Source: Candidatus Omnitrophota bacterium
GTDB taxonomy: Bacteria > Omnitrophota > Gorgyraeia > Gorgyraeales > Gorgyraeaceae
DNA: 39,921 bases
Reading direction: 5' to 3'
NCBI GenBank assembly: GCA_018902915.1
Contig: JAHIPS010000068.1
Location: forward strand, 1 to 39,921
In this document: piece by piece, positions 9,475 through 18,652 of the stretch
How positions within the stretch are numbered: the first letter of the stretch is position 1
How the letters are laid out: each line of letters starts with the position of its first letter
The notes under the pieces: generated by a model
The model's database searches: none
The model's input: the letters and a program-made list of their open reading frames with translations, nothing else
What the model was told of the DNA's origin: nothing
Position numbers and translations under genes: made by a program

Positions 9475-10430
9475 TGTCTCTTTCGCTGAGGTATGAATGG
9501 GTTGGTGCCTGATGATTTTCTTTTAGGTAGGTAGGCGGTATCCTGCGCGATAACACTGTCTTCCTCGCTCAGCCCTGAGATGACCTCGGCTGTCTGGTCA
9601 TTGTTTAATCCTATTTCGATATCGCGCTCTGTGGTTTTACCACGGCGGTCCTGGACCAGGACATATTGCCTCTCGCCGTCATAATGTATCGCGCTTGAAG
9701 GGATCGTCATGACATCTTCCGCCTTTTCCTCGATTACTTCCACTGTAACGCTCATACCTGAGCGCATCATTTCCGGCATCTCTTTTGGCAGGACATCCAC
9801 ATTATATATTGTAACGTTATTCACTATCTCAGACTCATACGCCACGTGGTCCACCACACCTTCGAGCTCGACATCAGGATACGCGTCAAGCGTTATAAAA
9901 GCGTCCTGGCCTTTTCTTATCCTTCCTATGTCAGTCTCGTCAAATTGGCCGCTTACTACCAGCCTGTCAGACAACACCAGTACCGCGTCAGAGGTCACTA
10001 CGGTCTGGCCCGGCTCCACAGCGCGCACTATGACCTCGCCGTCTATCGGAGACATAATAGGCGTCTTTTTATACGCCTCTTCCCAATATTTTAATGCCTC
10101 TTCACCTTGCGAACGCGCCGCATCCACCAGAGCCGCCCTTTCAGTTGAGCTCATCCATGCCAGGATATCGCCCCTTTTAATCGCCTCCCCCTCTTTAACC
10201 AGGATCTCTTCAATGCGGCCGCTTACGGATGGCTTTACTTCGAGCCGGTTCTGCGGCTCGACAACGCCTGTAGTGATGACCATTATCTCGACTGTACCCA
10301 TGCCCGGATTTATAATTTTATTATCTCTTCCGGCAGGCTGGTCTTTATTCGCTTTTGAACGGACCATCAAAAACACTACAGCGCATAATACTATTCCTGC
10401 TATAATAAGCCCTTTTTTATTTTTAATCAT
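9471..10430 (-). CDS. macA: MacA-like periplasmic adaptor (RND/HlyD family)
   Basis: N-terminal TM; GVVEPQNRLEVKPSVSGRIEEILVKEGEAIKRGDILA; overlaps macB by 4 bp. Confidence 0.93.
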   Translation of the reverse strand: MIKNKKGLIIAGIVLCAVVFLMVRSKANKDQPAGRDNKIINPGMGTVEIMVITTGVVEPQNRLEVKPSVSGRIEEILVKEGEAIKRGDILAWMSSTERAALVDAARSQGEEALKYWEEAYKKTPIMSPIDGEVIVRAVEPGQTVVTSDAVLVLSDRLVVSGQFDETDIGRIRKGQDAFITLDAYPDVELEGVVDHVAYESEIVNNVTIYNVDVLPKEMPEMMRSGMSVTVEVIEEKAEDVMTIPSSAIHYDGERQYVLVQDRRGKTTERDIEIGLNNDQTAEVISGLSEEDSVIAQDTAYLPKRKSSGTNPFIPQRKRQ

Positions 10431-11682
10431 ATTCCAGTGTGCCTCCTATTGCCTGAATCCAGTATGCCTCGGCGATCAGCATGGTTGCCCGGGCGTTCAG
10501 GTATGATTTTTTGGAGTTTACGAGATTGTCTTCTATGATTATCCAGTCGTCAAATGAGGTGAGGCCTGTTTCATATTGGGTGGTTGTTATCCTTGCCCTC
10601 TCTTCTGCCGCTTCAAGGAATTTTTTCCGCACAGAGACGTTTTCTATAGAGTCCTGGAGGTCCTTCCATGTATCTTCTAAAGTAAGCAAGACAGTGTCGC
10701 GGCCGCTCCGCTCATCTGATTCCAGCTGGCGGAGTTTTGCCCTGGCCTTGGAGACATCAGCAAAACGGCTCCCGCCTTCAAATATGGGTAAAGACACTGT
10801 GACGCCATAAGTCCAGTTGTCGTTTTCAGGCGGCCATTCATCGTTTGTTTTACCTACAGTGCCATTCACGTAGACCGTTGGGAAAAAATCCGCCTGCTCT
10901 GATTTTAGGTCAGAGCGGGCTGCTTCTTTCTTTGCTATTAATTCCCGGAGAAAAGGCGTGGTGTCAGCCAGCCCTTCGATGTCAGGTTTAGAGTCATGCT
11001 CTTCTCTGGCGGAAAATTCGCCTTCTACTCTCATGGGGTCAAATCTTTCGAGCCCCATTTCCTTTGACAGGTCGCGCTGTGAAAGCGTAATACTTCTTTC
11101 CGCCTGCCTTACTTCGTAGTCCGCGTTGGCAAGGTCTGCATCAGCTGTTAAAAGCGAGCCCTTGTGCTCCCTTCCTCCCTCGTATCTTAATTTTACCAGT
11201 TCGAGGTTCTGTTTCCTGCGATCAGCGATTTCTTTTGTAAGAGTAGTGAGCTCCTGCGCCTTTAAAAGCTCGGCAAAGGCGCTCCGCAGGTTCAGTCGTA
11301 TATTTGAAGAAGTAACCGCGTAATCATATTCCTGCGCATTAAGGGTCTTAGAAGAGCTGGATATATTATGCAATGTCTTAAATCCGTCAAAGACAAGCTG
11401 CTCACCTGTGACGCTGTACGCGTAAGTGTCAGTGGTGACTTTGGTGGACGCGGCCTTCGCGCTTTTGCCTGATAGAGAAGCGCTGATGTCAGGAAGGGCG
11501 GCGCTTATATCAATGATCTTATCCATCCTTGCCTGCCTGACCTTTTCAGAAGCGGAGACTAGATCAGGATTATTTTTCTTTGCCTTTTCGACGCAGTCTT
11601 CCCATGTAAAAGCATCCTGCGAATACGCCGTGCCTTTGGATAAAAATAGAACCAGAAAAATAAAAAGATAGAGCCTTTTCAT
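10423..11682 (-). CDS. TolC-family outer-membrane efflux protein
   Basis: Signal peptide; TWEDCVEKAKKNNPDLVSASEKVRQA and repeated helical OEP pattern; overlaps macA. Confidence 0.93.
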   Translation of the reverse strand: MKRLYLFIFLVLFLSKGTAYSQDAFTWEDCVEKAKKNNPDLVSASEKVRQARMDKIIDISAALPDISASLSGKSAKAASTKVTTDTYAYSVTGEQLVFDGFKTLHNISSSSKTLNAQEYDYAVTSSNIRLNLRSAFAELLKAQELTTLTKEIADRRKQNLELVKLRYEGGREHKGSLLTADADLANADYEVRQAERSITLSQRDLSKEMGLERFDPMRVEGEFSAREEHDSKPDIEGLADTTPFLRELIAKKEAARSDLKSEQADFFPTVYVNGTVGKTNDEWPPENDNWTYGVTVSLPIFEGGSRFADVSKARAKLRQLESDERSGRDTVLLTLEDTWKDLQDSIENVSVRKKFLEAAEERARITTTQYETGLTSFDDWIIIEDNLVNSKKSYLNARATMLIAEAYWIQAIGGTLEYD

Positions 11683-11745
11683 ATATTTATCAGCAATATT
11701 ATACCATATTTTCGCAATATGTACAGATAAGAGGTTGGATATTAT

Positions 11746-12243
11746 TTAAAATTCTTCTTTATGGTACTTGTTCTTCTTGTTTTTGCGCCAGCCGCCTTTC
11801 TTTCCTTTAAAGTGCTCTTTTTCTTCTTTAAACTTCTCGTATTGCTCTGGCGTAAGGACCTCTCTCATAGAAAGAACGCTTTCAACCCTTTGCTCGAGCT
11901 TGTATTCCATGAGGGCGCTGAGTTCTTTCACTATAGAATTTATCCTTGCCCTGTTGGTTGTCGCTTTTTCCAGCTCTTCCTTGAGCTCTGCCTTTTTTGA
12001 CTGGATCTTATCCATGAGCTGCTTTTTGGCCTCTCTCTGTTCGGTCTTGAGGGCCTTGATCTTTTCTTCCTGCTCAGGCGTCAGGCCCAATTCCTTAGTA
12101 AGGTTATCTGTCTTTTTCCCGGCGTACTCCTCGCCTTTTTCCTGACCAGAGCAATAGGCAGGCCATGCATATGCTGCCACGCCCGAAAACACCACCAGTG
12201 TTACAACCGCGCTGATAACTATGTGTTTAAATTTCATGTTCAT
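11746..12243 (-). CDS. Spy/CpxP-like periplasmic LTXXQ protein
   Basis: Signal peptide; LGLTPEQEEKIKAL and VLTPEQYEKFKEE motifs in a helical protein; RBS AAAGGAGG. Confidence 0.8.
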   Translation of the reverse strand: MNMKFKHIVISAVVTLVVFSGVAAYAWPAYCSGQEKGEEYAGKKTDNLTKELGLTPEQEEKIKALKTEQREAKKQLMDKIQSKKAELKEELEKATTNRARINSIVKELSALMEYKLEQRVESVLSMREVLTPEQYEKFKEEKEHFKGKKGGWRKNKKNKYHKEEF

Positions 12244-12265
12244 GGCTATCGCCTCCTTTCACTAC

Positions 12266-12295
12266 CTTAGACAAGTTAGATATGAGAAAAGTTCC
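12266..12295 (-). promoter_or_regulatory. Candidate ECF-sigma promoter (spy-tolC-macA-macB)
   Basis: Minus strand GGAACTTTT-N13-TGTCTAAG; same motif and spacing as 13322-13351. Confidence 0.75.
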
Positions 12296-12297
12296 CT

Positions 12298-12756
12298 TTA
12301 AAGAAAATATTCCTCTATTACCGTGCCCAGGCCCTCGTCCTCTCCGTTCGTAAAGCCGGACGCGCCATTATCCAGGTAAGCAAAAAACCCTGCCTGCTCC
12401 TCTATATAGCTGGCTACCGGCCCCGGCCCTGTGAAAAACGGCATTGTGAAAATCGCTATTAAAATAACGGCCACTGCGGCTAGCGCAAGAGAAAACGCCG
12501 GCCTCCTGATAATAAAAACAGGCTCTTCCTCTGGCGCGGCTATCGCCTCTCTAACATTGTCCCAGACAATGCCTGGCGCCTCTAGCTTTCCGGCATTTTT
12601 AAACGGCTCTATGACTTTTTTTTGCAGCGCGCTTTCAAATTCCCTGCAACCGCCGCAGCCAGCCAGGTGTTTTCTGATTTCCCGCTCCAGCTCTGGCCCT
12701 GCCTCGCCATCCACATAATCTGTCATGATAAACTCTCTAATCTTTTTGCAATTCAT
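12298..12756 (-). CDS. Anti-sigma factor with zf-HC2-type zinc-binding domain
   Basis: MNCKKIREFIMTDYVDGEAGPELEREIRKHLAGCGGCREFE (HxxxCxxC) then one TM helix; RBS GAGGTGAT; overlaps the sigma gene. Confidence 0.88.
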   Translation of the reverse strand: MNCKKIREFIMTDYVDGEAGPELEREIRKHLAGCGGCREFESALQKKVIEPFKNAGKLEAPGIVWDNVREAIAAPEEEPVFIIRRPAFSLALAAVAVILIAIFTMPFFTGPGPVASYIEEQAGFFAYLDNGASGFTNGEDEGLGTVIEEYFL

Positions 12757-13306
12757 ATCTATCACCTCTTTTTCCAAGGGCTAATAGCGCCTCCCGAGCC
12801 CTTTTAAGTCTTGTTCTTACGGTATTTATATTGATACCCAATGCCGTTGATATCTCTTTATAATTCAATCCCTCGATCTCCCTCAATACTATGCACACTC
12901 TCTGGTCAGGATTAAGCGCGTTCAATAAAGATGAGAGGAGAGTTTTATTGTCTTCGGCGTCCATGCCATGCGTTACTGTTGCGCGGTCATCCCTGGACCC
13001 AAGCGCAACATCATAATCAGCCCTCCTACCCATCACCTTTGAACTTTTCTTTAAGGCGTTTAGCGCGGTGTTGGCCGTGATCCTGTACACCCATGTATTA
13101 AAGGAAGAGCGGAATCTGAAGCTTTTCAGATTATTGTATATTTTTACAAACACATCCTGTGTGACCTCTTTCGCGTCATCCGCGTTAGTCGTGATCCGCA
13201 ATGCCACGCTATATACAAAACCTGACGTAATCCTGTAGATCTCCTCGAAGGCCATGATATCGCCTCTCGACGCCTGTATTAAAATATCCATGGGGATGTT
13301 TTGCAT
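12737..13306 (-). CDS. ECF-type RNA polymerase sigma factor
   Basis: Sigma2: RITTNADDAKEVTQDVFVKIYNNLKSFRFRSSFNTWVYRITAN. Sigma4: LREIEGLNYKEISTALGININTVRTRLKRARE. Start at MQNIPMD with AGAGG RBS. Confidence 0.95.
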   Translation of the reverse strand: MQNIPMDILIQASRGDIMAFEEIYRITSGFVYSVALRITTNADDAKEVTQDVFVKIYNNLKSFRFRSSFNTWVYRITANTALNALKKSSKVMGRRADYDVALGSRDDRATVTHGMDAEDNKTLLSSLLNALNPDQRVCIVLREIEGLNYKEISTALGININTVRTRLKRAREALLALGKRGDRYELQKD

Positions 13307-13321
13307 ACTATCCTCTACTAT

Positions 13322-13351
13322 CTTAGACAACAAGGCCATTGCAAAAGTTCC
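13322..13351 (-). promoter_or_regulatory. Candidate autoregulatory ECF-sigma promoter
   Basis: Minus strand GGAACTTTT-N13-TGTCTAAG directly upstream of the sigma gene start. Confidence 0.75.
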
Positions 13352-13457
13352 ATTTTTTATTATATCACATTATGAGAACTTTTTAGATGGTTTTGTTGTC
13401 AAAGTCTGTAAAGATGGATCTCATAGGAAACATCACGGGAATAGGCCGGTCTAAAAG

Positions 13458-13494
13458 TCCCTTATTTGACAAACTCGATTTGTCAAATAAGGGA
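13458..13494. repeat. Palindromic element (family P, copy 1); terminator-like downstream of the DUF1667 gene
   Basis: TCCCTTATTTGACAAA-CTCGA-TTTGTCAAATAAGGGA: 16-bp perfect arms, 5-nt loop. Confidence 0.9.
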
Positions 13495-13497
13495 TAA

Positions 13498-13851
13498 TCA
13501 AAGCTCTCTTGTCGCAATAAGGTTTGCGCCAAGGCCCAGAAGATCTTTTGCAATAATGTCGCCTGTTTTGACGCGGCTGATGGCCCTAATCTTTCTTATG
13601 GCTTTCATGGCGTCAGATATCCTGGCCTTTGGGATGGGTCGATCTGTCCTTACAGGAAGGAGCTTCAGAGGAAAGCCCTTTGTGAGTATAGTTGCTGTCA
13701 GGATCCTTCTGGGGTCTTCTATCTCTGATATAGCATATGTTTCGCCTTTGGGGCACTGGTTGCCAGTGACTTTGACCACGCGGCAGTTCTCGATGTCCAC
13801 GTCCAACGCGCAGCCCTTGGGGCATTCTATGCATATAAGGTTTTTCTTCAT
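13498..13851 (-). CDS. DUF1667-family cysteine-motif protein of a glycerol-3-phosphate oxidation complex
   Basis: MKKNLICIECPKGCALDVDIENCRVVKVTGNQCPKGETYAISEIEDPRRILTATI; adjacent to glpA-like and FAD-oxidoreductase genes. Confidence 0.88.
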   Translation of the reverse strand: MKKNLICIECPKGCALDVDIENCRVVKVTGNQCPKGETYAISEIEDPRRILTATILTKGFPLKLLPVRTDRPIPKARISDAMKAIRKIRAISRVKTGDIIAKDLLGLGANLIATREL

Positions 13852-14825
13852 CCAGCGCTCCTCAGATACTCTGCGGCGAGCTTGCCTGCAAGCTCGCTAT
13901 CTTTTGACACAGAATCAGCCAGGTCATATACCTTAAAGGCATTCCCGCATACAAATAATCCCGGGATAGAGGTCTTGTTGGTTTCGTCTGACACAGGGCA
14001 GTTTGTCTTTTTGTCGATCCTGACGCCTGCCATTTCTATGAGCTCGTTTTCAGGTATAAGACCTACTGATATTAAAACAGTGTCGCAATCTATTTTGAAT
14101 TCTGTGCCAGCGACCTCGCGCATGCAGCTATCCACCTTTGCGACGCTTACTCCAGTGACCCTGTCTTTTCCAAATATCTTCAGGATCTTATGATTAAAAT
14201 AAAGCGGTATGTCAAAGTCAGTCACGCACTGGACAACGTTTCTTAAAAGGCCTCTTGTCTTGTCCTGTATTTCAATGACTGCTTTCACCTTCGCGCCCTC
14301 CAGCGTAAACCGCCTCGCCATTATAAGCCCTATATCGCCTGAGCCCACTATCACGACCTCGTTACCCGGCAAAAGCCCCTCGATATTTATGAGTTTTTGC
14401 GCGAGGCCGGCGGAAAATATGCCTGAAGGCCGCGTGCCTGCTATGTGCGTCATCTCCCTTGTCTTTTCCCTGCACCCAGTAGCCATTATGAGGCACTTTG
14501 CCTTTACTGTTTCAATCTTACCTGGCTTAAAATATGTAAGGACCTTATCCTTTGTCAGGTGCGTTACAAAGCTCCTCGCACTGATCTCTATCTCAGGTAT
14601 GGCGTTTATTTTTTTAATAAATCTATCAGCGTATTCAGGCCCTGTAAGGACTTCCTTGAAATAATCGATGCCAAAGCCAGTGTGTATACACTGGTTCAGG
14701 ATACCGCCCAGATACTGGTCGCGCTCCAGTAGAAATATATCCTTTACGCCGTTTTCGTGGGCAGATATCGCAGCCCCCATGCCTCCTGGCCCTGCCCCGA
14801 CTATCACTAGGTCTCGCTCAATCAT
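13848..14825 (-). CDS. FAD-dependent pyridine nucleotide-disulfide oxidoreductase (glycerol-3-P dehydrogenase associated)
   Basis: DLVIVGAGPGGMGAAISAHENG; VVIVGSGDIGLIMARRFTLEGA; 4-8 bp overlaps with both neighbours. Confidence 0.9.
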   Translation of the reverse strand: MIERDLVIVGAGPGGMGAAISAHENGVKDIFLLERDQYLGGILNQCIHTGFGIDYFKEVLTGPEYADRFIKKINAIPEIEISARSFVTHLTKDKVLTYFKPGKIETVKAKCLIMATGCREKTREMTHIAGTRPSGIFSAGLAQKLINIEGLLPGNEVVIVGSGDIGLIMARRFTLEGAKVKAVIEIQDKTRGLLRNVVQCVTDFDIPLYFNHKILKIFGKDRVTGVSVAKVDSCMREVAGTEFKIDCDTVLISVGLIPENELIEMAGVRIDKKTNCPVSDETNKTSIPGLFVCGNAFKVYDLADSVSKDSELAGKLAAEYLRSAG

Positions 14826-16248
14826 CTCCTCTATCCTTTTTAACGATTTCAGAGCCCCTGCCCCTTTTTGTGATCTCTTTTAAGGGCGTGTTGGTTTTTT
14901 CAGAAAGTATTTTCATGAGTCGCGTGGTGCAGAAACTCCCGTGGCACCTTCCTGCCTGGGCGCGCGTGCGGAATTTTATGCCGTCCATGGTCTTTGCGCC
15001 GCGGTCAACGGCGCCCTCCACCTCTTTCGCGGAAACCATTTCGCACCTGCATACGATATCGCCGTATCCCGGGTCTTTTTTAATAAGGGCTCTTGCCTTT
15101 TTAATGGGCGCGGCGAACAGGTGTATGGTCTTTTTCCTGTGGCTGTGAAACATGAGTTTCTTTTTCAATGCAAGGCCGTTTTCTTTAAGCAAGTCGCGCG
15201 CCATGAGGGCTATTGCAGGAGCAGCTGTAAGACCAGGCGACTGTATGCCTGCGACATTTATAAAACCAGGCGCTTTTTCCTCGTGCCTTATGATAAAATC
15301 ATTGCCGCTTACCGGCCTGAGGCCTGCGAAATACGCTATGATATCTCTCTCGTCGATCGAGGGAATTAATTTCTTAGCATCGGCAAGGACTTTTTTAAGG
15401 CCCTCGTCTGTGGTAGACAGGTCATCTTTATCCTCTATATCCTCTGCTGTGGGGCCTATAATGGGATTTCCGTCAGCTGTTTTGATTACAAGCACTCCCT
15501 TGGATGTCCTGGCGGGCAGCGGGAAAATAAGGTGGTTAGCAAGATATTCTTTTTTCTTGTCCAGCAAAAACTCCTCGCCTTTTCTGGGAGTTATTTTAAA
15601 ATCATCTATGCCCAGCATCCCTGACACATCATCCGCGAACAGCCCTGCCGCGTTTATAAGAAATCTCGCCCTGAATACGCCCATGGACGTGGATATCTCA
15701 AAATATTCTTTTTTCTCAATAGCCTCGACCTTTGTCTCTGTAAAAAGCTCGACCCCGTTTCTCGCGGCATTTTCGCTTAAGTCATACACAAGACGGTAAG
15801 GGCTTATAATCCCTGCCGTGGGCGCGAAAAGCGCGGCAATCGCTTCTTTATTCAGATTAGGCTCGTTTTTCCTGAGCCAGGAGCTATCGACTATTTCGAG
15901 GCGCGGCACGCCGAGTGATTCTCCTTCTTTTTTAAGCCCATAAAGGCGCAATTTTTCCTCTTCAGTGAAAGCCACTATGAGCTCGCCTGTTTCTTTGAAA
16001 TCAACGCCTAGTTCCATGGAGATTTTTCGGGTGAGGATATTGCCCTGGACGCAGAGTCTTCCCTTTAATGAGCCGGGAGGATTCTGTGTGCCAGGATGTA
16101 TGATACCGCTATTGGATTTGGAAACGCCGAACGCAAGCTCTGTTTCTTTTTCCAGAAGAGCGGTGTCGAGCTTATATCGCGAAAGTTCCCGCCCGATCGC
16201 CGTGCCCACCACGCCCGCGCCTATTATGATAACGTCGTATATCTTCAT
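14818..16248 (-). CDS. glpA: GlpA-type FAD-dependent glycerol-3-phosphate dehydrogenase with BFD-like [2Fe-2S] C-terminus
   Basis: DVIIIGAGVVGTAIGRELSRY...; C-terminal GDIVCRCEMVSAKEVEGAV...GRCHGSFCTTR. Confidence 0.9.
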   Translation of the reverse strand: MKIYDVIIIGAGVVGTAIGRELSRYKLDTALLEKETELAFGVSKSNSGIIHPGTQNPPGSLKGRLCVQGNILTRKISMELGVDFKETGELIVAFTEEEKLRLYGLKKEGESLGVPRLEIVDSSWLRKNEPNLNKEAIAALFAPTAGIISPYRLVYDLSENAARNGVELFTETKVEAIEKKEYFEISTSMGVFRARFLINAAGLFADDVSGMLGIDDFKITPRKGEEFLLDKKKEYLANHLIFPLPARTSKGVLVIKTADGNPIIGPTAEDIEDKDDLSTTDEGLKKVLADAKKLIPSIDERDIIAYFAGLRPVSGNDFIIRHEEKAPGFINVAGIQSPGLTAAPAIALMARDLLKENGLALKKKLMFHSHRKKTIHLFAAPIKKARALIKKDPGYGDIVCRCEMVSAKEVEGAVDRGAKTMDGIKFRTRAQAGRCHGSFCTTRLMKILSEKTNTPLKEITKRGRGSEIVKKDRGDD

Positions 16249-17729
16249 GCCGTGGTAATAGTCCTTTTAACAGCGTCGCGCCAGCCCTGGTAAAGACGAT
16301 TTGCTTCCGGCCTTGTCATCTTCGGCTTAAACACCCTGTCTTTTTTCCAGCACCTCTTTATCTCAGCCGCGTTTTTCCAGCAGCCTGTTGCGAGGCCAGC
16401 GAGATACGCTGCGCCGAGAGAGGTCATTTCTGTTACCTTAGGTCTTACCACGTCTATGCCCAGGATGCCTGCCTGAAACTCGCACAGGAAATTGTTTACA
16501 GCTGCTCCGCCGTCAACCTTCAGGGCCTTTATCTTCACGCCCGTATCCTTCTCCATTGCCAGAAGCACGTCTTTTGTCTGATAGCACATTGCCTCAATAG
16601 CAGCCCTTACAATATGTTCGCCTTTTGTCCCGCGCGTGATCCCGAATATTGCGCCGCGCGCGTTCTGGTCCCAGTAAGGCGCGCCCAGCCCCACAAGACC
16701 AGGCACAAAATAGACTCCTGCGTTATCTTTCACAGCCCTTGCCATTTTTTCTGACTCGCACCCGCAGCTTAAGAGCTTCAAGGCGTCTCTTATCCAGTGT
16801 ATTGCCGCGCCTGTAATAAATATCGCGCCTTCCAATACATATACTGCTTCGCCTTTTGGTCCGCACCCTAGAGTGGCTATAAGGCCATGCTTTGAAACAG
16901 GCCGCGTATTCCCTGTATTTAAAAGAATGAAGCTTCCTGTGCCATAAGTATTTTTCACAGTGCCTTTTTCAAAGCATGCCTGGCCGAACAATGCTGCCTG
17001 CTGGTCGCCTGCAATGCCTGATATCGGGATGCCTGCCTCCAGCCGTCCTGTCTTTACACTCTTCCCGAAGATCCCTGACGACGACTTTACATCAGGAAGC
17101 ATGTTTCCGGGAATATTGAATTTTTTAAGGATTGATCTGTCCCATTTTAAATCATCGATATTAAACAGCATGGTGCGCGAGGCGTTTGTGTAGTCAGTCG
17201 CGTGCGCTTTTCCGCCTGTGAGCTTCCATAGGATCCACGAGTCAGTTGTCCCGAATAAAAGCTGACCCTTCCTGGCCTTTGCCATTGCGCCAGGAACGTT
17301 TTTCAGTATCCACTCTATCTTTGTGGCTGAAAAATACGCGTCGATCGGAAGGCCGGTCCTTTTCCTGAAAAAATCAATTGCGCCTTTTTGTTTCTTTAAT
17401 CCATTGCAGCGCTCTGCAGTCCTCCTGCACTGCCACACAATAGCCCTGTAAACAGCCTTCCCTGTATATTTATCCCAGATAACACTAGTCTCGCGCTGGT
17501 TTGTAATACCTATTGCCGCGATCGAATCCTTTGGCAAATCCTTAAGGGCCTTTTGTATGGAATTTTTCACGCTCTGCCATATCTCTTCTGGCTCGTGCTC
17601 CACCCAGCCTGGCTTCGGGAAATACTGCCTGAATTCCTCGTATGAACTCGCTATCTTTTTCCCGTTCTTATCATATACGATCGCCCTCGACCCTGTAGTC
17701 CCCTGGTCAATGGATAAAATATATCTCAT
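16245..17729 (-). CDS. glpK: Glycerol kinase
   Basis: MRYILSIDQGTTGSRAIVYDKNG...GITNQRETSVIWDKYTGKAVYRAIVWQCRRT...GLGAPYWDQNARGAIFGITRG. Confidence 0.97.
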   Translation of the reverse strand: MRYILSIDQGTTGSRAIVYDKNGKKIASSYEEFRQYFPKPGWVEHEPEEIWQSVKNSIQKALKDLPKDSIAAIGITNQRETSVIWDKYTGKAVYRAIVWQCRRTAERCNGLKKQKGAIDFFRKRTGLPIDAYFSATKIEWILKNVPGAMAKARKGQLLFGTTDSWILWKLTGGKAHATDYTNASRTMLFNIDDLKWDRSILKKFNIPGNMLPDVKSSSGIFGKSVKTGRLEAGIPISGIAGDQQAALFGQACFEKGTVKNTYGTGSFILLNTGNTRPVSKHGLIATLGCGPKGEAVYVLEGAIFITGAAIHWIRDALKLLSCGCESEKMARAVKDNAGVYFVPGLVGLGAPYWDQNARGAIFGITRGTKGEHIVRAAIEAMCYQTKDVLLAMEKDTGVKIKALKVDGGAAVNNFLCEFQAGILGIDVVRPKVTEMTSLGAAYLAGLATGCWKNAAEIKRCWKKDRVFKPKMTRPEANRLYQGWRDAVKRTITTA

Positions 17730-17778
17730 CCTTCGACTCCTTTCAGTCGCTCAGGATGACCCTGAGCCTTGTCGAATG
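17730..17778. repeat. Dispersed palindromic intergenic repeat (TTCGAC...CTCAGG-GTCAT-CCTGAG...GTCGAA type)
   Basis: Inner arms 17750-17755/17761-17766 and outer arms TTCGAC 17732-17737 / GTCGAA 17771-17776; fills the whole gap between lipase and glpK. Confidence 0.8.
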
Positions 17779-17780
17779 GG

Positions 17781-18584
17781 TCATACCCTTTCCTCCACCC
17801 ACTTTAATATATCCCCGAATACTTTTTCGCGGCCAATGTCTATGGAAAGCGCATGATACATCTCAGGATACACTATTATTGTCTTATCCTTTGCAGCCAG
17901 GCCCCTGAAAAATATTTTTGTCTTTTCGCTATCCACCAGCACATCATCCCCTGACACGAGAAATAATAAAGGCGCCGCGATGCTGCCTTTTAACCTGCGC
18001 GCCTCTACCTGCGCCTTTGCCAGGCTTACCAGAAGATTCGACGTCACCAGCCTGTGTTCGCTCGGGTTTGAATCCATTACCTTTTTATATTCAACATCCC
18101 TCGTGCACATGGAAGAATCGAGCTTTACCCTGTACTGCTTCTTTGGCCGGATAATATAATTAAGGAAAATATCTATATACCCGAACACGTTGAACCTGAT
18201 CTTACTCTTTATCGCCGGCGAAATACACACCACGCCGTCAAAAAGCCCAGGCCTCCTGCCTGCCATCAGAAAAATAATAAGCCCGCCCATGCTCTCGCCC
18301 AGGAGGATTATCTTTTTGCCCGGATTTTCTCGCGTGATTATATTGCAGAGTATCTGTATATCATCAAGGTAGGTATCTAATGAATCAATGTGGCCTTTTA
18401 AGCCCTGTGTCTCGCCAAACCCCTTAAGCTCGATCGCGTAAGAAGAAACATTGCGCCTGAGGAAAAACTCAGCCAGGAATTCCCATCTCCCGCTGTGGCC
18501 GCCAAGCCCATGCACCAGGAGAAAAACCGCCCCGGGTCTCGCCGCCTTCCACTCCCTGTAAAGAATCCCCTCGCTCTTCTTCAT
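17781..18584 (-). CDS. Alpha/beta hydrolase, monoacylglycerol-lipase-like
   Basis: FLLVHGLGGHSGRWEFLAEFFLRRNVSSYAIELKGFGETQG; nucleophile elbow LLGESMGG; late His in MYHALSID. Confidence 0.88.
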   Translation of the reverse strand: MKKSEGILYREWKAARPGAVFLLVHGLGGHSGRWEFLAEFFLRRNVSSYAIELKGFGETQGLKGHIDSLDTYLDDIQILCNIITRENPGKKIILLGESMGGLIIFLMAGRRPGLFDGVVCISPAIKSKIRFNVFGYIDIFLNYIIRPKKQYRVKLDSSMCTRDVEYKKVMDSNPSEHRLVTSNLLVSLAKAQVEARRLKGSIAAPLLFLVSGDDVLVDSEKTKIFFRGLAAKDKTIIVYPEMYHALSIDIGREKVFGDILKWVEERV

Positions 18585-18652
18585 CCTCTAAATTGTAGCA
18601 CAACTTAAAACTTATTCAATAGGGGTCTCGATACAGCGCAAGTAACTTTATT

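Noticed and set aside
9709-10506. 265-aa plus-strand ORF
   Set aside because: Lies antisense to macA/tolC, which have clear family motifs; Ser/Thr-rich composition is typical of a shadow ORF.
15152-15799. 215-aa plus-strand ORF
   Set aside because: Antisense shadow of the glpA-like gene with no recognisable motifs.
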